Shown here: piece by piece, positions 35,944 through 44,876 of the stretch
Numbering within the stretch: the stretch's first letter is position 1
Layout: each line of letters begins with the position of its first letter
Origin: Methylophilus sp. DW102
Lineage (GTDB): Bacteria; Pseudomonadota; Gammaproteobacteria; Burkholderiales; Methylophilaceae
Assembly (NCBI RefSeq): GCF_037076555.1
Contig: NZ_AP029023.1
Coordinates: 124,001 to 188,000 of the forward strand
Direction of reading: 5' to 3'
Length of the DNA stretch: 64,000 bases
Made by a program: the position numbers and the translations under genes
The notes under the pieces: generated by a model
Seen by the model: only the letters and a program-made list of their open reading frames with translations
What the model was told of the DNA's origin: nothing
Database searches by the model: none

Positions 35944-37032
35944 ATGAGTACAGAAAACATTAAATTTGCCTATTGGGTGCCTAACGTCAGTGGTGGCCTG
36001 GTGGTCAGTAACATTGAGCAGCGCACCAGTTGGGATATCGATTACAACCGCAAGCTGGCACAAATTGCCGAAAAAGCCGGATTTGAATATGCATTGAGCC
36101 AAATCCGTTTTACAGCGGGGTATGGGGCCGAGTTTCAGCATGAGTCGGTATCTTTTTCGCATGCCTTGCTGGCGGCGACCACCAAACTCAAAGTGATTGC
36201 CGCCATTTTGCCTGGCCCCTGGAATCCGGTGCTGGCTGCCAAACAATTGGCGACCATTGATATTCTCACCCAGGGACGGATTGCGGTGAATATCGTCTCC
36301 GGCTGGTTCCGTGGTGAGTTTACGGCGATTGGCGAGCATTGGCTGGATCACGACGAACGCTACCGCCGTTCACGCGAGTTTATTGAAGCGCTCAAGGGCA
36401 TTTGGACCCAGGATAACTTTACTTACAGAGGCGATTTTTACCGCTTTAGTAACTACTCACTCAAACCTAAACCTTTGCAGCAGCCACATCCAGAAATTTT
36501 CCAGGGCGGCAGTTCACGTGCTGCGCGCGATAATGCGGCCGCGGTCTCAGACTGGTACTTCACCAACGGTAACACCGTGGAAGGGATCAAGACCCAGGTG
36601 GACGATATTCGCGCCAAGGCGGCGGCCAATAAGCATCAGGTCAAGATCGGGGTCAATGCCTTTGTGATTGCCCGCGATACCGAAGAAGAAGCCAAAGCCG
36701 TATTGAAGGAAATCATTGATAAAGCCAACCCTGAAGCGGTCAATGCCTTTGGCCATGAAGTGAAAAATGCCGGTGCTGCCAGCCCGGAGCGTGAAGGTAA
36801 CTGGGCGAAGTCGAGCTTTGAAGACCTGGTGCAATATAACGATGGCTTTAAAACCAATTTGATTGGTACACCACAGCAAATTGCCGAGCGCATTGTGGCT
36901 TTGAAGGCGGTGGGCGTAGATTTAGTGTTGGCGGGCTTTTTGCACTTTCAGGAAGAGGTCGCTTATTTTGGTGAAAAAGTACTGCCACTGGTGCGTGAGC
37001 TGGAAGCTAAAACCTTGGCCAAAGCGGCTTAA
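35944..37032 (+). CDS. sfnG: FMNH2-dependent dimethylsulfone monooxygenase
   Basis: A 362-residue luciferase-like flavin enzyme that converts dimethylsulfone to methanesulfinate and formaldehyde. The N-terminus FAYWVPNVSGGLVVSNIEQRT is the SfnG signature, with FTAGYGAEFQHES and NIVSGWFRGEFTAIGEHWLDHDERYRRS further on. I take ATG 35944, with GGAGAG upstream, over the in-frame TTG at 35929. In a methylotroph the formaldehyde released could also feed C1 metabolism. Confidence 0.93.
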   Translation: MSTENIKFAYWVPNVSGGLVVSNIEQRTSWDIDYNRKLAQIAEKAGFEYALSQIRFTAGYGAEFQHESVSFSHALLAATTKLKVIAAILPGPWNPVLAAKQLATIDILTQGRIAVNIVSGWFRGEFTAIGEHWLDHDERYRRSREFIEALKGIWTQDNFTYRGDFYRFSNYSLKPKPLQQPHPEIFQGGSSRAARDNAAAVSDWYFTNGNTVEGIKTQVDDIRAKAAANKHQVKIGVNAFVIARDTEEEAKAVLKEIIDKANPEAVNAFGHEVKNAGAASPEREGNWAKSSFEDLVQYNDGFKTNLIGTPQQIAERIVALKAVGVDLVLAGFLHFQEEVAYFGEKVLPLVRELEAKTLAKAA

Positions 37033-37055
37033 CTCAACCCGGCAGGAAATTGGCA

Positions 37056-38210
37056 ATGGCAGAGACTTTACCTCACTTGCTCGCTTTGCAGGCCGTGGAG
37101 CGCCCGCATCGTGTTGCAATTCGGCATAAACAGCTGGGCCTCTGGCAGCAGGCCTCCTGGCTTGCGGTGCAAGAGGACGTCACCCGCACGGCGCACTATT
37201 TACAGCAACACGGCTTTCGCCAGGGCGATACCTTGTTCCTGCTCAGTGAACCACGGCCAGAGGCCTTGCTGTTGTCGCTAGCTGCCCATTGGCTGGGCGG
37301 CGTGGCAGCGCCACTGGATCCGGCCTTTGCGCAACCGCAGTTACTGGATTTATTGCATACCTTGCGGCCGCAATTTGTGTTTGCCGAGGCGCAGGCGCAG
37401 GTGGATCAAGTCCTGGCAGCCAAGCCTGATAGCGCACTGGTGATTTATGCCGATGCGCGCGGGCTAGCGGGCTATCAGCATCCTGCGCTGGTTGCTTATG
37501 CGCAGATTGTGGCCACGCCTGAGACACAGAACATTTCACCCGTGGCTGAGACTGCGGAAATCGCCTTCCGCTTTTACCGCTTAAGTGACGCCTATGCGCT
37601 GGAGTACAGCGAATTAAGCCATGCCGAACTGCTTAGAAATGGCCGCCAACTGATCAGCCAAGAGGTGCTCACAGCGCATGAAGAGGCATTGGCGGCGCGT
37701 GCATTTGCCGCCAGCGGTCATGCCAAATATCTGCTTTCGCCGTGGCTATTGGCGGGCTTTACTCTGAATTTTCCAGAAAATCTGGCGACCCGGGATACCG
37801 ACAGGCGCGAACTCGGCCCCACGCTGGTCGCTGGCACGGCAACCACTTATCAGCGCCTGTATGCGCTGACACAATCCCGTTGGCCCTTACCCGGCAGTTG
37901 GCAGCATAGGCTGGTGGGTTGGGCACTGCGTGCAGCCCGTGCCCGGTTGCCGCTGATCGCAACGCTGGCGCGCTGGCTGGTGATTTTGCCCTTGCAGGAT
38001 GTGCTGGGTCTGCGGCGTACGCGCGTGCCATTACTGGTAGGCGAGCCCTTGTCGCCCGAGGCCACACAGTTTTTCAGTGACATTGGCATTGATGTGCGTG
38101 CCTGGCCAGAAGCTTCTGCCTGGCAGACCAGCCAGCTGCAAGTGATTCCACATCAGTCCAATGACTTGCACAGCTATTTGGGATTAGCGACATGGAAGGC
38201 CGCGATATGA
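37056..38210 (+). CDS. Degenerate acyl-CoA-synthetase-like (AMP-binding fold) protein
   Basis: A 384-residue protein related to the long-chain acyl-CoA ligases that often sit in Liv-type ABC operons. The N-terminal pattern is clear (VERPHRVAIRHKQLGLWQQASW; GDTLFLLSEPRPEALLLSLAAHWLGGVAAPLDP). Where the ATP-binding loop YTSGTTGxPKG should be (about residues 170-186) it reads FRFYRLSDAYALEYSELSH, so the P-loop is lost. The family's C-terminal AMP-binding and cap domains are also missing. The frame is intact, the ribosome binding site good and translation coupled to the next gene, so it is probably expressed but not a ligase. Start ATG 37056. Confidence 0.7.
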   Translation: MAETLPHLLALQAVERPHRVAIRHKQLGLWQQASWLAVQEDVTRTAHYLQQHGFRQGDTLFLLSEPRPEALLLSLAAHWLGGVAAPLDPAFAQPQLLDLLHTLRPQFVFAEAQAQVDQVLAAKPDSALVIYADARGLAGYQHPALVAYAQIVATPETQNISPVAETAEIAFRFYRLSDAYALEYSELSHAELLRNGRQLISQEVLTAHEEALAARAFAASGHAKYLLSPWLLAGFTLNFPENLATRDTDRRELGPTLVAGTATTYQRLYALTQSRWPLPGSWQHRLVGWALRAARARLPLIATLARWLVILPLQDVLGLRRTRVPLLVGEPLSPEATQFFSDIGIDVRAWPEASAWQTSQLQVIPHQSNDLHSYLGLATWKAAI

Positions 38211-38995
38211 GTACCACCCTTGCTGCACCTCAGCCATTACTGGCATTAGACGGGATTTCATTGTCGTTTAAGGGCGTGAAAGCCATTACCAATATCAGTT
38301 TTGCCGTCAATGAGGGCGAAATTTGTGCCTTGATCGGCCCCAATGGCGCCGGCAAAAGCTCATTGCTTAACGTGATTAATGGCGTCTACAAGCCTGATGA
38401 AGGCAGTATCCGCTACCAGGATGCGGTGCGTCGCGCCATGCATCCGCAATGGGCTGCCAGACGCGGCGTGGCGCGCACGTTTCAGAATATAGCCCTGTTT
38501 AAAGGCATGTCGGTGCTCGACAACGTACTGACCGGCACCAACCTCAAGGTCAAAAGCAGTTGGCTGGAGCAGGTATTTAATGTGGGCCGCGCGCCTGCGG
38601 ATGCCTTGGCGCAACGGCAGAAAGCAGAGCGCGTGATTGCTTTTCTCAAACTGCAACCCTGGCGTAACAGCATTGTGGGCAGTTTGCCCTATGGCTTGCA
38701 AAAGCGCGTCGAGCTTGCCCGTGCACTGGCTGCCGAGCCTCAACTGCTGTTGCTGGATGAACCGATGGCTGGGATGAACGCTGATGAAAAGGCGGAGATG
38801 AGCCGGTTTATCCGTGAAACCAACCGCGAGTTTGGCACCACGATTGTGCTGATTGAGCATGATATCGGCGTGGTGATGACGCTGTCAGACCATGTGGTGG
38901 TGCTGGATTATGGCAAGAAGATCGGTGATGGCACGCCGGATGAAGTGCGCGCCAACCCCGAGGTGATTGCCGCCTACCTGGGCACCAAACACTGA
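38207..38995 (+). CDS. ABC transporter ATP-binding protein, LivG type
   Basis: A 262-residue ATPase of a branched-chain-amino-acid-type importer. Walker A GPNGAGKSSL, a divergent signature LPYGLQKRVELARAL, Walker B LLLLDEPMAGM and the LivG-specific C-terminal ending (DYGKKIGDGTPDEVRANPEVIAAYLG). The start overlaps the previous stop as ATGA, with GGAAGG upstream. It pairs with the LivF-type ATPase at 42571. Confidence 0.92.
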   Translation: MSTTLAAPQPLLALDGISLSFKGVKAITNISFAVNEGEICALIGPNGAGKSSLLNVINGVYKPDEGSIRYQDAVRRAMHPQWAARRGVARTFQNIALFKGMSVLDNVLTGTNLKVKSSWLEQVFNVGRAPADALAQRQKAERVIAFLKLQPWRNSIVGSLPYGLQKRVELARALAAEPQLLLLDEPMAGMNADEKAEMSRFIRETNREFGTTIVLIEHDIGVVMTLSDHVVVLDYGKKIGDGTPDEVRANPEVIAAYLGTKH

Positions 38996-39017
38996 GGCAA
39001 TACAAGGATCAATTGAG

Positions 39018-39899
39018 ATGAGTTTCTTTTTCGAAGTTCTGACTGGTGGCTTGCTTGCGGGCGTGATGTATTCGCTGGTCGCGATCGGCTTTGTGCTGAT
39101 TTACAAGGCATCAGGCGTGTTTAATTTTGCCCAGGGCTCCATGGTGCTGTTTGCGGCATTGACCTTTGTCAGCCTAGTCGAGCGAGGCGTGCCGTTCTGG
39201 GGCGCCTTTGTGTTGACCTTGCTGACCATGGCGGTGTTGGCCTGGCTGATTGAATGGCTGGTGTTGCGGCCGCTGGTGAACCGTTCGCCGATTACCTTGT
39301 TCATGGCAACCTTGGGCCTGAGTTATATCGTCGAAGGCCTGGCGCAAGCGGTGTGGGGTGCACAAGTGCACGCGCTGGAGATTGGTATCAACGACGAGCC
39401 TTATGAGGTGTTCGGTATTTTGCTGTCGCAATTTGATTTGTTTGCTGCGGCCATTGCGGGCGGCCTAGTCGCGCTGCTCGGTGTCCTCTTCAATAAAACC
39501 CGTATTGGCATTGCCTTGCGCGCTGTGGCAGATGACCAACTGGCGGCCTTGGCGGTGGGCATCCATCTGCAACGCTTGTGGCTGATCGTCTGGGCGGTGG
39601 CTGGTTTTGTCGGTCTGGTCGCCGGCATGTTGTGGGGTGCACGCGTCGGTGTGCAGTTTTCGCTGTCACTGATTGTACTCAAAGCCTTGCCGGTGCTGAT
39701 TATTGGCGGCTTTACCTCGATTGAAGGTGCGATTGTTGGCGGATTGATCGTTGGCGCCAGCGAAAAACTGGCTGAGGTCTTCATCGGCCCGCTGATTGGC
39801 GGCGGCATTGAAAACTGGTTTCCCTATGTGTTGGCGATGTTGTTTCTGCTGGTCCGCCCCTATGGCTTGTTTGGTGATAAAGCGATTGAACGTGTTTAA
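39018..39899 (+). CDS. ABC transporter permease, LivH type
   Basis: A 293-residue inner-membrane protein with about eight transmembrane helices. It shows family hallmarks such as GVMYSLVAIGFVLIYKASGVFNFAQG near the N-terminus and the loop NKTRIGIALRAVADDQLAALAVGI. I use ATG 39018; the frame opens 17 codons earlier inside the previous gene. Confidence 0.93.
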   Translation: MSFFFEVLTGGLLAGVMYSLVAIGFVLIYKASGVFNFAQGSMVLFAALTFVSLVERGVPFWGAFVLTLLTMAVLAWLIEWLVLRPLVNRSPITLFMATLGLSYIVEGLAQAVWGAQVHALEIGINDEPYEVFGILLSQFDLFAAAIAGGLVALLGVLFNKTRIGIALRAVADDQLAALAVGIHLQRLWLIVWAVAGFVGLVAGMLWGARVGVQFSLSLIVLKALPVLIIGGFTSIEGAIVGGLIVGASEKLAEVFIGPLIGGGIENWFPYVLAMLFLLVRPYGLFGDKAIERV

Positions 39900-39924
39900 A
39901 AAATAGAGAGCAGGCAGGGTTAGC

Positions 39925-40992
39925 ATGTTATATAAAGAAGCAGGACAATTCATCACAGAGTATCGGCTGGACAAGCGCTTTTTCAGGCTCAAACAGGAGC
40001 GCTGGGCATTTGCGGCCTTACTGGCATTCGCCTACCTGGTCGTCCCTGCCATTGGCAACGACTACTGGTTTAGCGCCATCCTCATCCCGGTGCTGGTGCT
40101 GTCGCTGGCCGGCTTGGGCTTGAATTTGCTCACTGGCTATGCGGGTCAGCTCTCCTTGGGGTCTGCGGCCTTTATGGCGGTAGGTGCGTTTGCCACCTAC
40201 AACTTTCACCTGCGGATAGAGGGCTTGCCATTGATTGCCAGCCTGATATTGGGCGGGTTGACGGCAGGTGGCGTCGGCCTGGTGTTTGGGCTGCCGAGTT
40301 TGCGCATCAAGGGCTTTTACCTGATTGTGGCAACACTGGCTGCACAGTTTTTTGTGCAATGGGTGTTCACCACATTCTCCTGGTTTTCCAACAACTCCTC
40401 TTCTGGTGTTATTACGGCGCCACCTTTGCAGATATTAGGGACTGATTTGAGTACACCGGCGGGCCGCTACCTGCTGACCTTAACCGTCGTCGTGGCGCTG
40501 GGGTGGCTGGCAAAAACCATTGTCAGTGGTGAGCTCGGACGCAAGTGGATGGCGGTACGCGACATGGACACCGCTGCCGCCGTGATCGGGATCTCGGTGC
40601 CAAAAACCAAATTGCTGGCCTTTGCCATCAGCTCGTTTTACCTGGGGGTTGCGGGTGCGCTGTGGGCGTTCACTTACCTGGGCACCGTCGAACCACATGG
40701 CTTTGATTTGTCACGCTCCTTCCAGATTCTGTTCATCATTATTATTGGCGGCATGGGTAGTATCCTCGGCAACTTTCTGGGCGCGGCTTTTATTGTGCTG
40801 TTCCCCATTCTGCTTTCCAACCTGACCAGCAGCCTGTTGGCCGGAGCGATTGATCCTGGCCAGCTGGAGAATTTTCAGAAAATGATTTTTGGCGCCTTGA
40901 TCATCTTTTTCCTGATCAAAGAGCCCAACGGTTTGGCCAAGGTCTGGCAAACCGCCAAACAACGGTTGCGGGTCTGGCCGCTACGTTTCTAG
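39925..40992 (+). CDS. ABC transporter permease, LivM type
   Basis: A 355-residue permease with about nine transmembrane helices. LNLLTGYAGQLSLGSAAFMAVGAFATY is the typical LivM segment, followed later by the coupling loop GRKWMAVRDMDTAAAVIGISVPKTKLLAFAISSFYLGVAGAL. It forms the membrane channel together with the LivH-type protein. Confidence 0.93.
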   Translation: MLYKEAGQFITEYRLDKRFFRLKQERWAFAALLAFAYLVVPAIGNDYWFSAILIPVLVLSLAGLGLNLLTGYAGQLSLGSAAFMAVGAFATYNFHLRIEGLPLIASLILGGLTAGGVGLVFGLPSLRIKGFYLIVATLAAQFFVQWVFTTFSWFSNNSSSGVITAPPLQILGTDLSTPAGRYLLTLTVVVALGWLAKTIVSGELGRKWMAVRDMDTAAAVIGISVPKTKLLAFAISSFYLGVAGALWAFTYLGTVEPHGFDLSRSFQILFIIIIGGMGSILGNFLGAAFIVLFPILLSNLTSSLLAGAIDPGQLENFQKMIFGALIIFFLIKEPNGLAKVWQTAKQRLRVWPLRF

Positions 40993-41026
40993 GCCGTTCC
41001 TGACGAATTGATTGAAGGAGACTTCC

Positions 41027-41035
41027 ATGTGTTAA
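41027..41035 (+). other. Met-Cys-stop mini-ORF with a strong ribosome binding site
   Basis: GAAGGAG followed 7 nt later by ATG TGT TAA in the leader of the binding-protein gene. It may be a remnant start site or a Cys-dependent translational pause. Observed sequence only. Confidence 0.25.
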
Positions 41036-41109
41036 ACAGCCTCACACGGTCTTTTATATAACCAAGAACGATTAAGAGAGATTTCTATATTTTTATAAGG
41101 AGTATTTAA

Positions 41110-42456
41110 GTGAACTTTTTAAGTAAACATCGCTGGCTGTGGCTGGCATTGGGCTTGGGGGTTGCCAGTTTGTCTACACAAGTACAAGCCGCCAATGAGC
41201 AATATTTTCCGTTACAAAGTTACCGGATTGGCCCTTATGCGGCAGGTGGTTCCGGCTTTTTTGGTGGATTTATCGACTATTTGCAATACATCAATGCCAA
41301 AGAGGGTGGCGTGAATGGCGTCAAGCTGACCTGGAGCGAGTGCGAAACCGAATACGTGGTGGAAAAAGGCGTTGAGTGCTACGAGCGACTGAAAAAAGGC
41401 CTGAACGGCGCGCCCGCTGCAGCGACCAATCCGCTGTCAGTTGGCATTGCCTACGCGACTTTGGAGCGCTCGACCACAGACAAATTGCCGCTGATCACGA
41501 TTAACCACGGCCGCACCGATTCGACCGATGGCAGCGTGTTCCCTTATGCCTTCCCGCTGCAATTAAACCCGTACAGCGAAGTGTCTGCGATTGTGAACTA
41601 TATCGCCCAGCAATCTGGCGGTCTGGACAAGCTCAAAGGCAAAAAAATTGTCACCTTGTATCATGGCTCCCCTTACGGCAAGGAAACCAGTCCGATTCTG
41701 GAACTGCTGGCTAAGAAATACGGCTTTGAGCTGACCTTGCTCGAAGTGCCGCATCCAGGCAACGAGCAACAGTCGCAATGGCTGACGATACGTCGCATCA
41801 AGCCGGACTGGGTGATTTTACGTGGCTGGGGCGTGATGAACCCGGTGGCGTTGAAAACTGCGCAAAAAACCGGTTTTCCGGCCGACCATATCATCGGCAA
41901 TATCTGGAGCAACTCTGAAGATGACGCGGCACCTGCTGGCAACGCCGCCAAGGGGTTTATCTCAATCACGACACATCCTTCCGGCACCAGTTTCCCGGTA
42001 TTGCAAGGCATCAACCAATACGTGATCAAACCCGGTAAAGGCAACCTGCAAGACGCTAAACGCTTTGGCAATGTGTATTACAACCTGGGCGTGGTCAATG
42101 GCATCCTCAACGTGGAAGCCGTGCGTGTGGCGCAAGCCAAATTTGGCAAACGCCCATTGACCGGTGAAGAGGTACGCTGGGGCTTTGAGAACCTCAAACT
42201 GGATGATGCGCGCCTTAACGAGTTGGGCGCTCTGGGTCTGGTACAGCCGCTCAAACTGAGTTGCGCTGACCATGAGGGCGGCGGTGCAGTCCGCTTCCAG
42301 CAGTGGGATGGCAGCAAATGGAAAGTGATTTCTGACTGGGTGCAGGCAGACCGCCAGTTGTTGCGTCCGATTATTGAAAAATCTTCCCATGAGTATGCCA
42401 AGGAAAAAGGCATCACGCCACGGGATTGCAGTAAAGAAGTTGTCGCTGCCAACTAA
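41110..42456 (+). CDS. Periplasmic substrate-binding protein of the Liv-type importer
   Basis: A 448-residue Leu/Ile/Val-type binding protein. The signal peptide has hydrophobic core WLALGLGVASLST and a cleavage site after QVQA. The mature protein follows the periplasmic-binding-protein type 1 pattern (GPYAAGGSGFFGGFIDYLQYINAKEGGVNG; KIVTLYHGSPYGKE). The start is GTG 41110 with AAGGAG 8 nt upstream. From context the ligand may be a sulfonate, sulfone or related organosulfur compound rather than an amino acid; that is inference. Confidence 0.9.
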   Translation: MNFLSKHRWLWLALGLGVASLSTQVQAANEQYFPLQSYRIGPYAAGGSGFFGGFIDYLQYINAKEGGVNGVKLTWSECETEYVVEKGVECYERLKKGLNGAPAAATNPLSVGIAYATLERSTTDKLPLITINHGRTDSTDGSVFPYAFPLQLNPYSEVSAIVNYIAQQSGGLDKLKGKKIVTLYHGSPYGKETSPILELLAKKYGFELTLLEVPHPGNEQQSQWLTIRRIKPDWVILRGWGVMNPVALKTAQKTGFPADHIIGNIWSNSEDDAAPAGNAAKGFISITTHPSGTSFPVLQGINQYVIKPGKGNLQDAKRFGNVYYNLGVVNGILNVEAVRVAQAKFGKRPLTGEEVRWGFENLKLDDARLNELGALGLVQPLKLSCADHEGGGAVRFQQWDGSKWKVISDWVQADRQLLRPIIEKSSHEYAKEKGITPRDCSKEVVAAN

Positions 42457-42481
42457 AAACTCGTTGCACAACGATACACAG

Positions 42482-42504
42482 GGCACACCGCATGGCAGTG
42501 TGCC
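42482..42504 (+). other. Intercistronic stem-loop after the binding-protein gene
   Basis: GGCACAC / GTGTGCC with an extended inner GC/GC pair. The short T-tract is weak, so it probably caps and stabilises the abundant binding-protein mRNA while letting some transcription through to the next ATPase gene. Confidence 0.5.
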
Positions 42505-42570
42505 TTTACAGTTTGCTGCCGTGGGCAAGGCCCTGCACCTTGCCGACGACAGTCAATTGAGGAGTCAAAC

Positions 42571-43359
42571 ATGACACAAGCACAGTTAAATACGATCCCA
42601 GTGCAAGCGCTCACTGCGGTTGAGCCCTTGTTGCAGCTGGACAATGTTGAGGTGATCTATGAAAAGGTCATTTTTGCTATCAAACATATTTCTTTAGAGG
42701 TTAAACCACAGTCTATTGTGGCTTTGCTCGGTGCGAATGGCGCTGGCAAAAGTACCATCCTGAAAGCGATTTCTGGCCTGGCCCCGGCACAACGCGGTGA
42801 GATTGTACAAGGCCGGATTGTATATGCCGGTAAAGACATGACCAAGGCCACACCGGGCCAACTGGTGGCACAGGGTCTGGTTCAGGTGCTTGAAGGTCGG
42901 CATTGCTTTGGCCATTTAACGGTTGAGGAAAACCTGCTGACCGGGGCCTTTATTCGCAGACCGTCGAGCAAAGGGCTGGCGCAAGACCTGGAAAAAGTCT
43001 ATGCCTTTTTCCCACGCCTGAAGTTATTGCGTAAAAACTATGCCGGGTATACCTCCGGGGGCGAGCAGCAAATGGTGGCGATCGGCCGTGCGTTGATGGC
43101 GAATCCCAAACTGATTCTGCTCGACGAGCCTTCCATGGGGCTGGCGCCGCAAATTGTGGAAGAGATTTTTGAAATCGTGCACCAGTTACAGCAAACGCAA
43201 GGCTTGAGCTTTTTGCTGGCGGAGCAGAACGCCACGGTGGCTTTGCGTTACGCCAACCATGCTTATGTACTTGAAAGTGGCCATATCACGCAAGAGGGCG
43301 ATGCACAGACCATTGCCAATAGCCAGGCATTGAGTGATTCTTATCTGGGTAGCCGTTAA
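42571..43359 (+). CDS. ABC transporter ATP-binding protein, LivF type
   Basis: A 262-residue ATPase: Walker A GANGAGKSTI, signature SGGEQQM, Walker B LILLDEPSMGLAP and the switch histidine replaced by glutamine/asparagine (LLAEQNA), as is normal for LivF. It is the last gene of the operon that starts at msuE and is followed by a bidirectional terminator. Confidence 0.93.
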   Translation: MTQAQLNTIPVQALTAVEPLLQLDNVEVIYEKVIFAIKHISLEVKPQSIVALLGANGAGKSTILKAISGLAPAQRGEIVQGRIVYAGKDMTKATPGQLVAQGLVQVLEGRHCFGHLTVEENLLTGAFIRRPSSKGLAQDLEKVYAFFPRLKLLRKNYAGYTSGGEQQMVAIGRALMANPKLILLDEPSMGLAPQIVEEIFEIVHQLQQTQGLSFLLAEQNATVALRYANHAYVLESGHITQEGDAQTIANSQALSDSYLGSR

Positions 43360-43377
43360 GTTAAAATGGCGGCTAAT

Positions 43378-43407
43378 AAAAAAACGGCCATCATGGCCGT
43401 TTTTTAT
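43378..43407 (+). terminator. Bidirectional terminator between the importer and porin genes
   Basis: AAAACGGCCAT-CATGGCCGTTTT with A-run and T-run on either side. It can end both the LivF transcript and the converging porin transcript. Confidence 0.85.
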
Positions 43408-43419
43408 TGCAGGATACTT

Positions 43420-44523
43420 TTAGAAAAAGTGTGCCACATGGAAAATGGCTTTAATGCCGTCAATATCCGGTAGCGTATTGCGGTTTTCCCTGAAGTAAAA
43501 CACATCAATCCGCTTGTTGCTGTCACCGTCAATTAAATACCCTACACCAATGTCTACGCGCTTGCGGTCCAAGCCGGTGGTGTCATTGTTAAATTCTTGG
43601 TAAATCACTTTGGGCTGGAATTTGCCTATGCCCACTTTTTCGGCAAAGGTATAGCTGCCATTGACAAAAAAGCCTTTGGCTTCTGGCAAGACGGTATCGC
43701 CGGTATTGTCATTGTCATAGTTGTAATAGGAGGCTTCTGCCCCCAGCACGGCGCCATCACTCAATGGTTTTTCCAGGCGTGCATCCAGGTTCCAGTATTT
43801 GGAATCGCCTTTATTCAGGATCGTCCCTGCGCCATCTTTTTGATAACGGTAAGAGCCGCCCACAGACAAAATCGATTTCTTGCCATCATAGCTGGCCAGG
43901 TTATAAAAGCCTGGCTCGGTATCCCAGAAGTTATATTGCAGACGGGTGGCATAAGACAAGTTATCAGCCTGATTGGAGCCGCCCTGGCGACCGTTAGTGG
44001 CCGAAACGTAGTATTTGAAGGCCTCGCTCTTGTCTGTACCGAAGAAGACTGCACCATTATCCCGACCAGCAAACTGGTAAGAGCCTAACTCGGCAATCGG
44101 GAAGTCAAACGTGGTGGAATACATCGGTGCAGCAGCGGAGGCGCGGCTCGCTGCCGGTAAGAAGCGACCCACCCAAACATGCGCGTAGTTGTTAAACTCC
44201 AAGCCCAGATGACCATCCAGCAACTCAACTCTGTTGTCTGCTGAATTGCGTGCGAAGTTGAACTCAAAGGAGACGTTCTCATGCACCTTACCGTTGGTAT
44301 ATAAACGTGCCTCTTCAACCTCAAAGTCATTCGAGCGGTCTTTGCCATTCGGCGCGGCATCTTTCACCGAGCTAAAGCTGACGCGAGAGGCAATGCCGAT
44401 ATTGATAAATTGGTTTTCGTTGCGTTGCAGCGTGGCCTCGGCAAAAGCTTGTGTACTCAGCAGGGCCAAGCTGGTGTAGAGAGAAATTTGTCGTAGTTTA
44501 GGATTAATGGTTTGTATATTCAT
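43420..44523 (-). CDS. Outer-membrane porin (OprP/O-like)
   Basis: A 367-residue beta-barrel protein with a signal peptide (LYTSLALLSTQAFA, cleavage near residue 29). Aromatic, alternating strands and a C-terminal phenylalanine (VAHFF) are visible, in the style of phosphate- or anion-selective porins (DFEVEEARLYTNGKVHENVSFEFNFAR). It has its own sigma-54 promoter and converges on the importer operon. It probably brings the organosulfur anion across the outer membrane for the Liv-type importer. Confidence 0.85.
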   Translation of the reverse strand: MNIQTINPKLRQISLYTSLALLSTQAFAEATLQRNENQFINIGIASRVSFSSVKDAAPNGKDRSNDFEVEEARLYTNGKVHENVSFEFNFARNSADNRVELLDGHLGLEFNNYAHVWVGRFLPAASRASAAAPMYSTTFDFPIAELGSYQFAGRDNGAVFFGTDKSEAFKYYVSATNGRQGGSNQADNLSYATRLQYNFWDTEPGFYNLASYDGKKSILSVGGSYRYQKDGAGTILNKGDSKYWNLDARLEKPLSDGAVLGAEASYYNYDNDNTGDTVLPEAKGFFVNGSYTFAEKVGIGKFQPKVIYQEFNNDTTGLDRKRVDIGVGYLIDGDSNKRIDVFYFRENRNTLPDIDGIKAIFHVAHFF

Positions 44524-44610
44524 GTGTTCACTCTGTGATAATCAGTTATCAATAAATGGAGATCAGGCAACCGGATGACGATGAAATGGTTGCTTTCCAG
44601 AGTGAGCTTT

Positions 44611-44626
44611 TGCAGAATCTGTGCCA
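44611..44626 (-). promoter_or_regulatory. Sigma-54 promoter of the porin gene
   Basis: On the minus strand TGGCACAGATTCTGCA with exact 10-base GG-GC spacing. Predicted start near 44600. A degenerate enhancer palindrome at 44680-44695 (TGCTG-N6-GCGCA) is centred about 87 bp upstream, like palindrome B of ssuD. Confidence 0.75.
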
Positions 44627-44876
44627 GAAAATTATTTTATGAAAATCAATGGTTTATGTTTTGATTGGCTGGGTGTGCTTGCTGGCGATGGCGCAAGCTG
44701 CTGTTCGCCTGTCTTTTAATCAGCAAAGGGCGAACGCAGCATGTGATTAGGCGGAATGACGTGCGATGACAAAAAACGCGCGGCATGCGCAGAAGCGGGT
44801 GCGATACCCAATGGACTCGGCAAACAGGGGACATGACCACCGTAAACAGTGGCCATGGATAGATGAGAATCAGTGT
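44627..44876. other. Non-coding region upstream of the porin
   Basis: About 250 bp. Apart from the degenerate enhancer site it holds an imperfect inverted repeat (GCTGTTCGCC at 44700-44709 and GGCGAACGCAGC at 44729-44740). No gene is visible. Confidence 0.35.
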
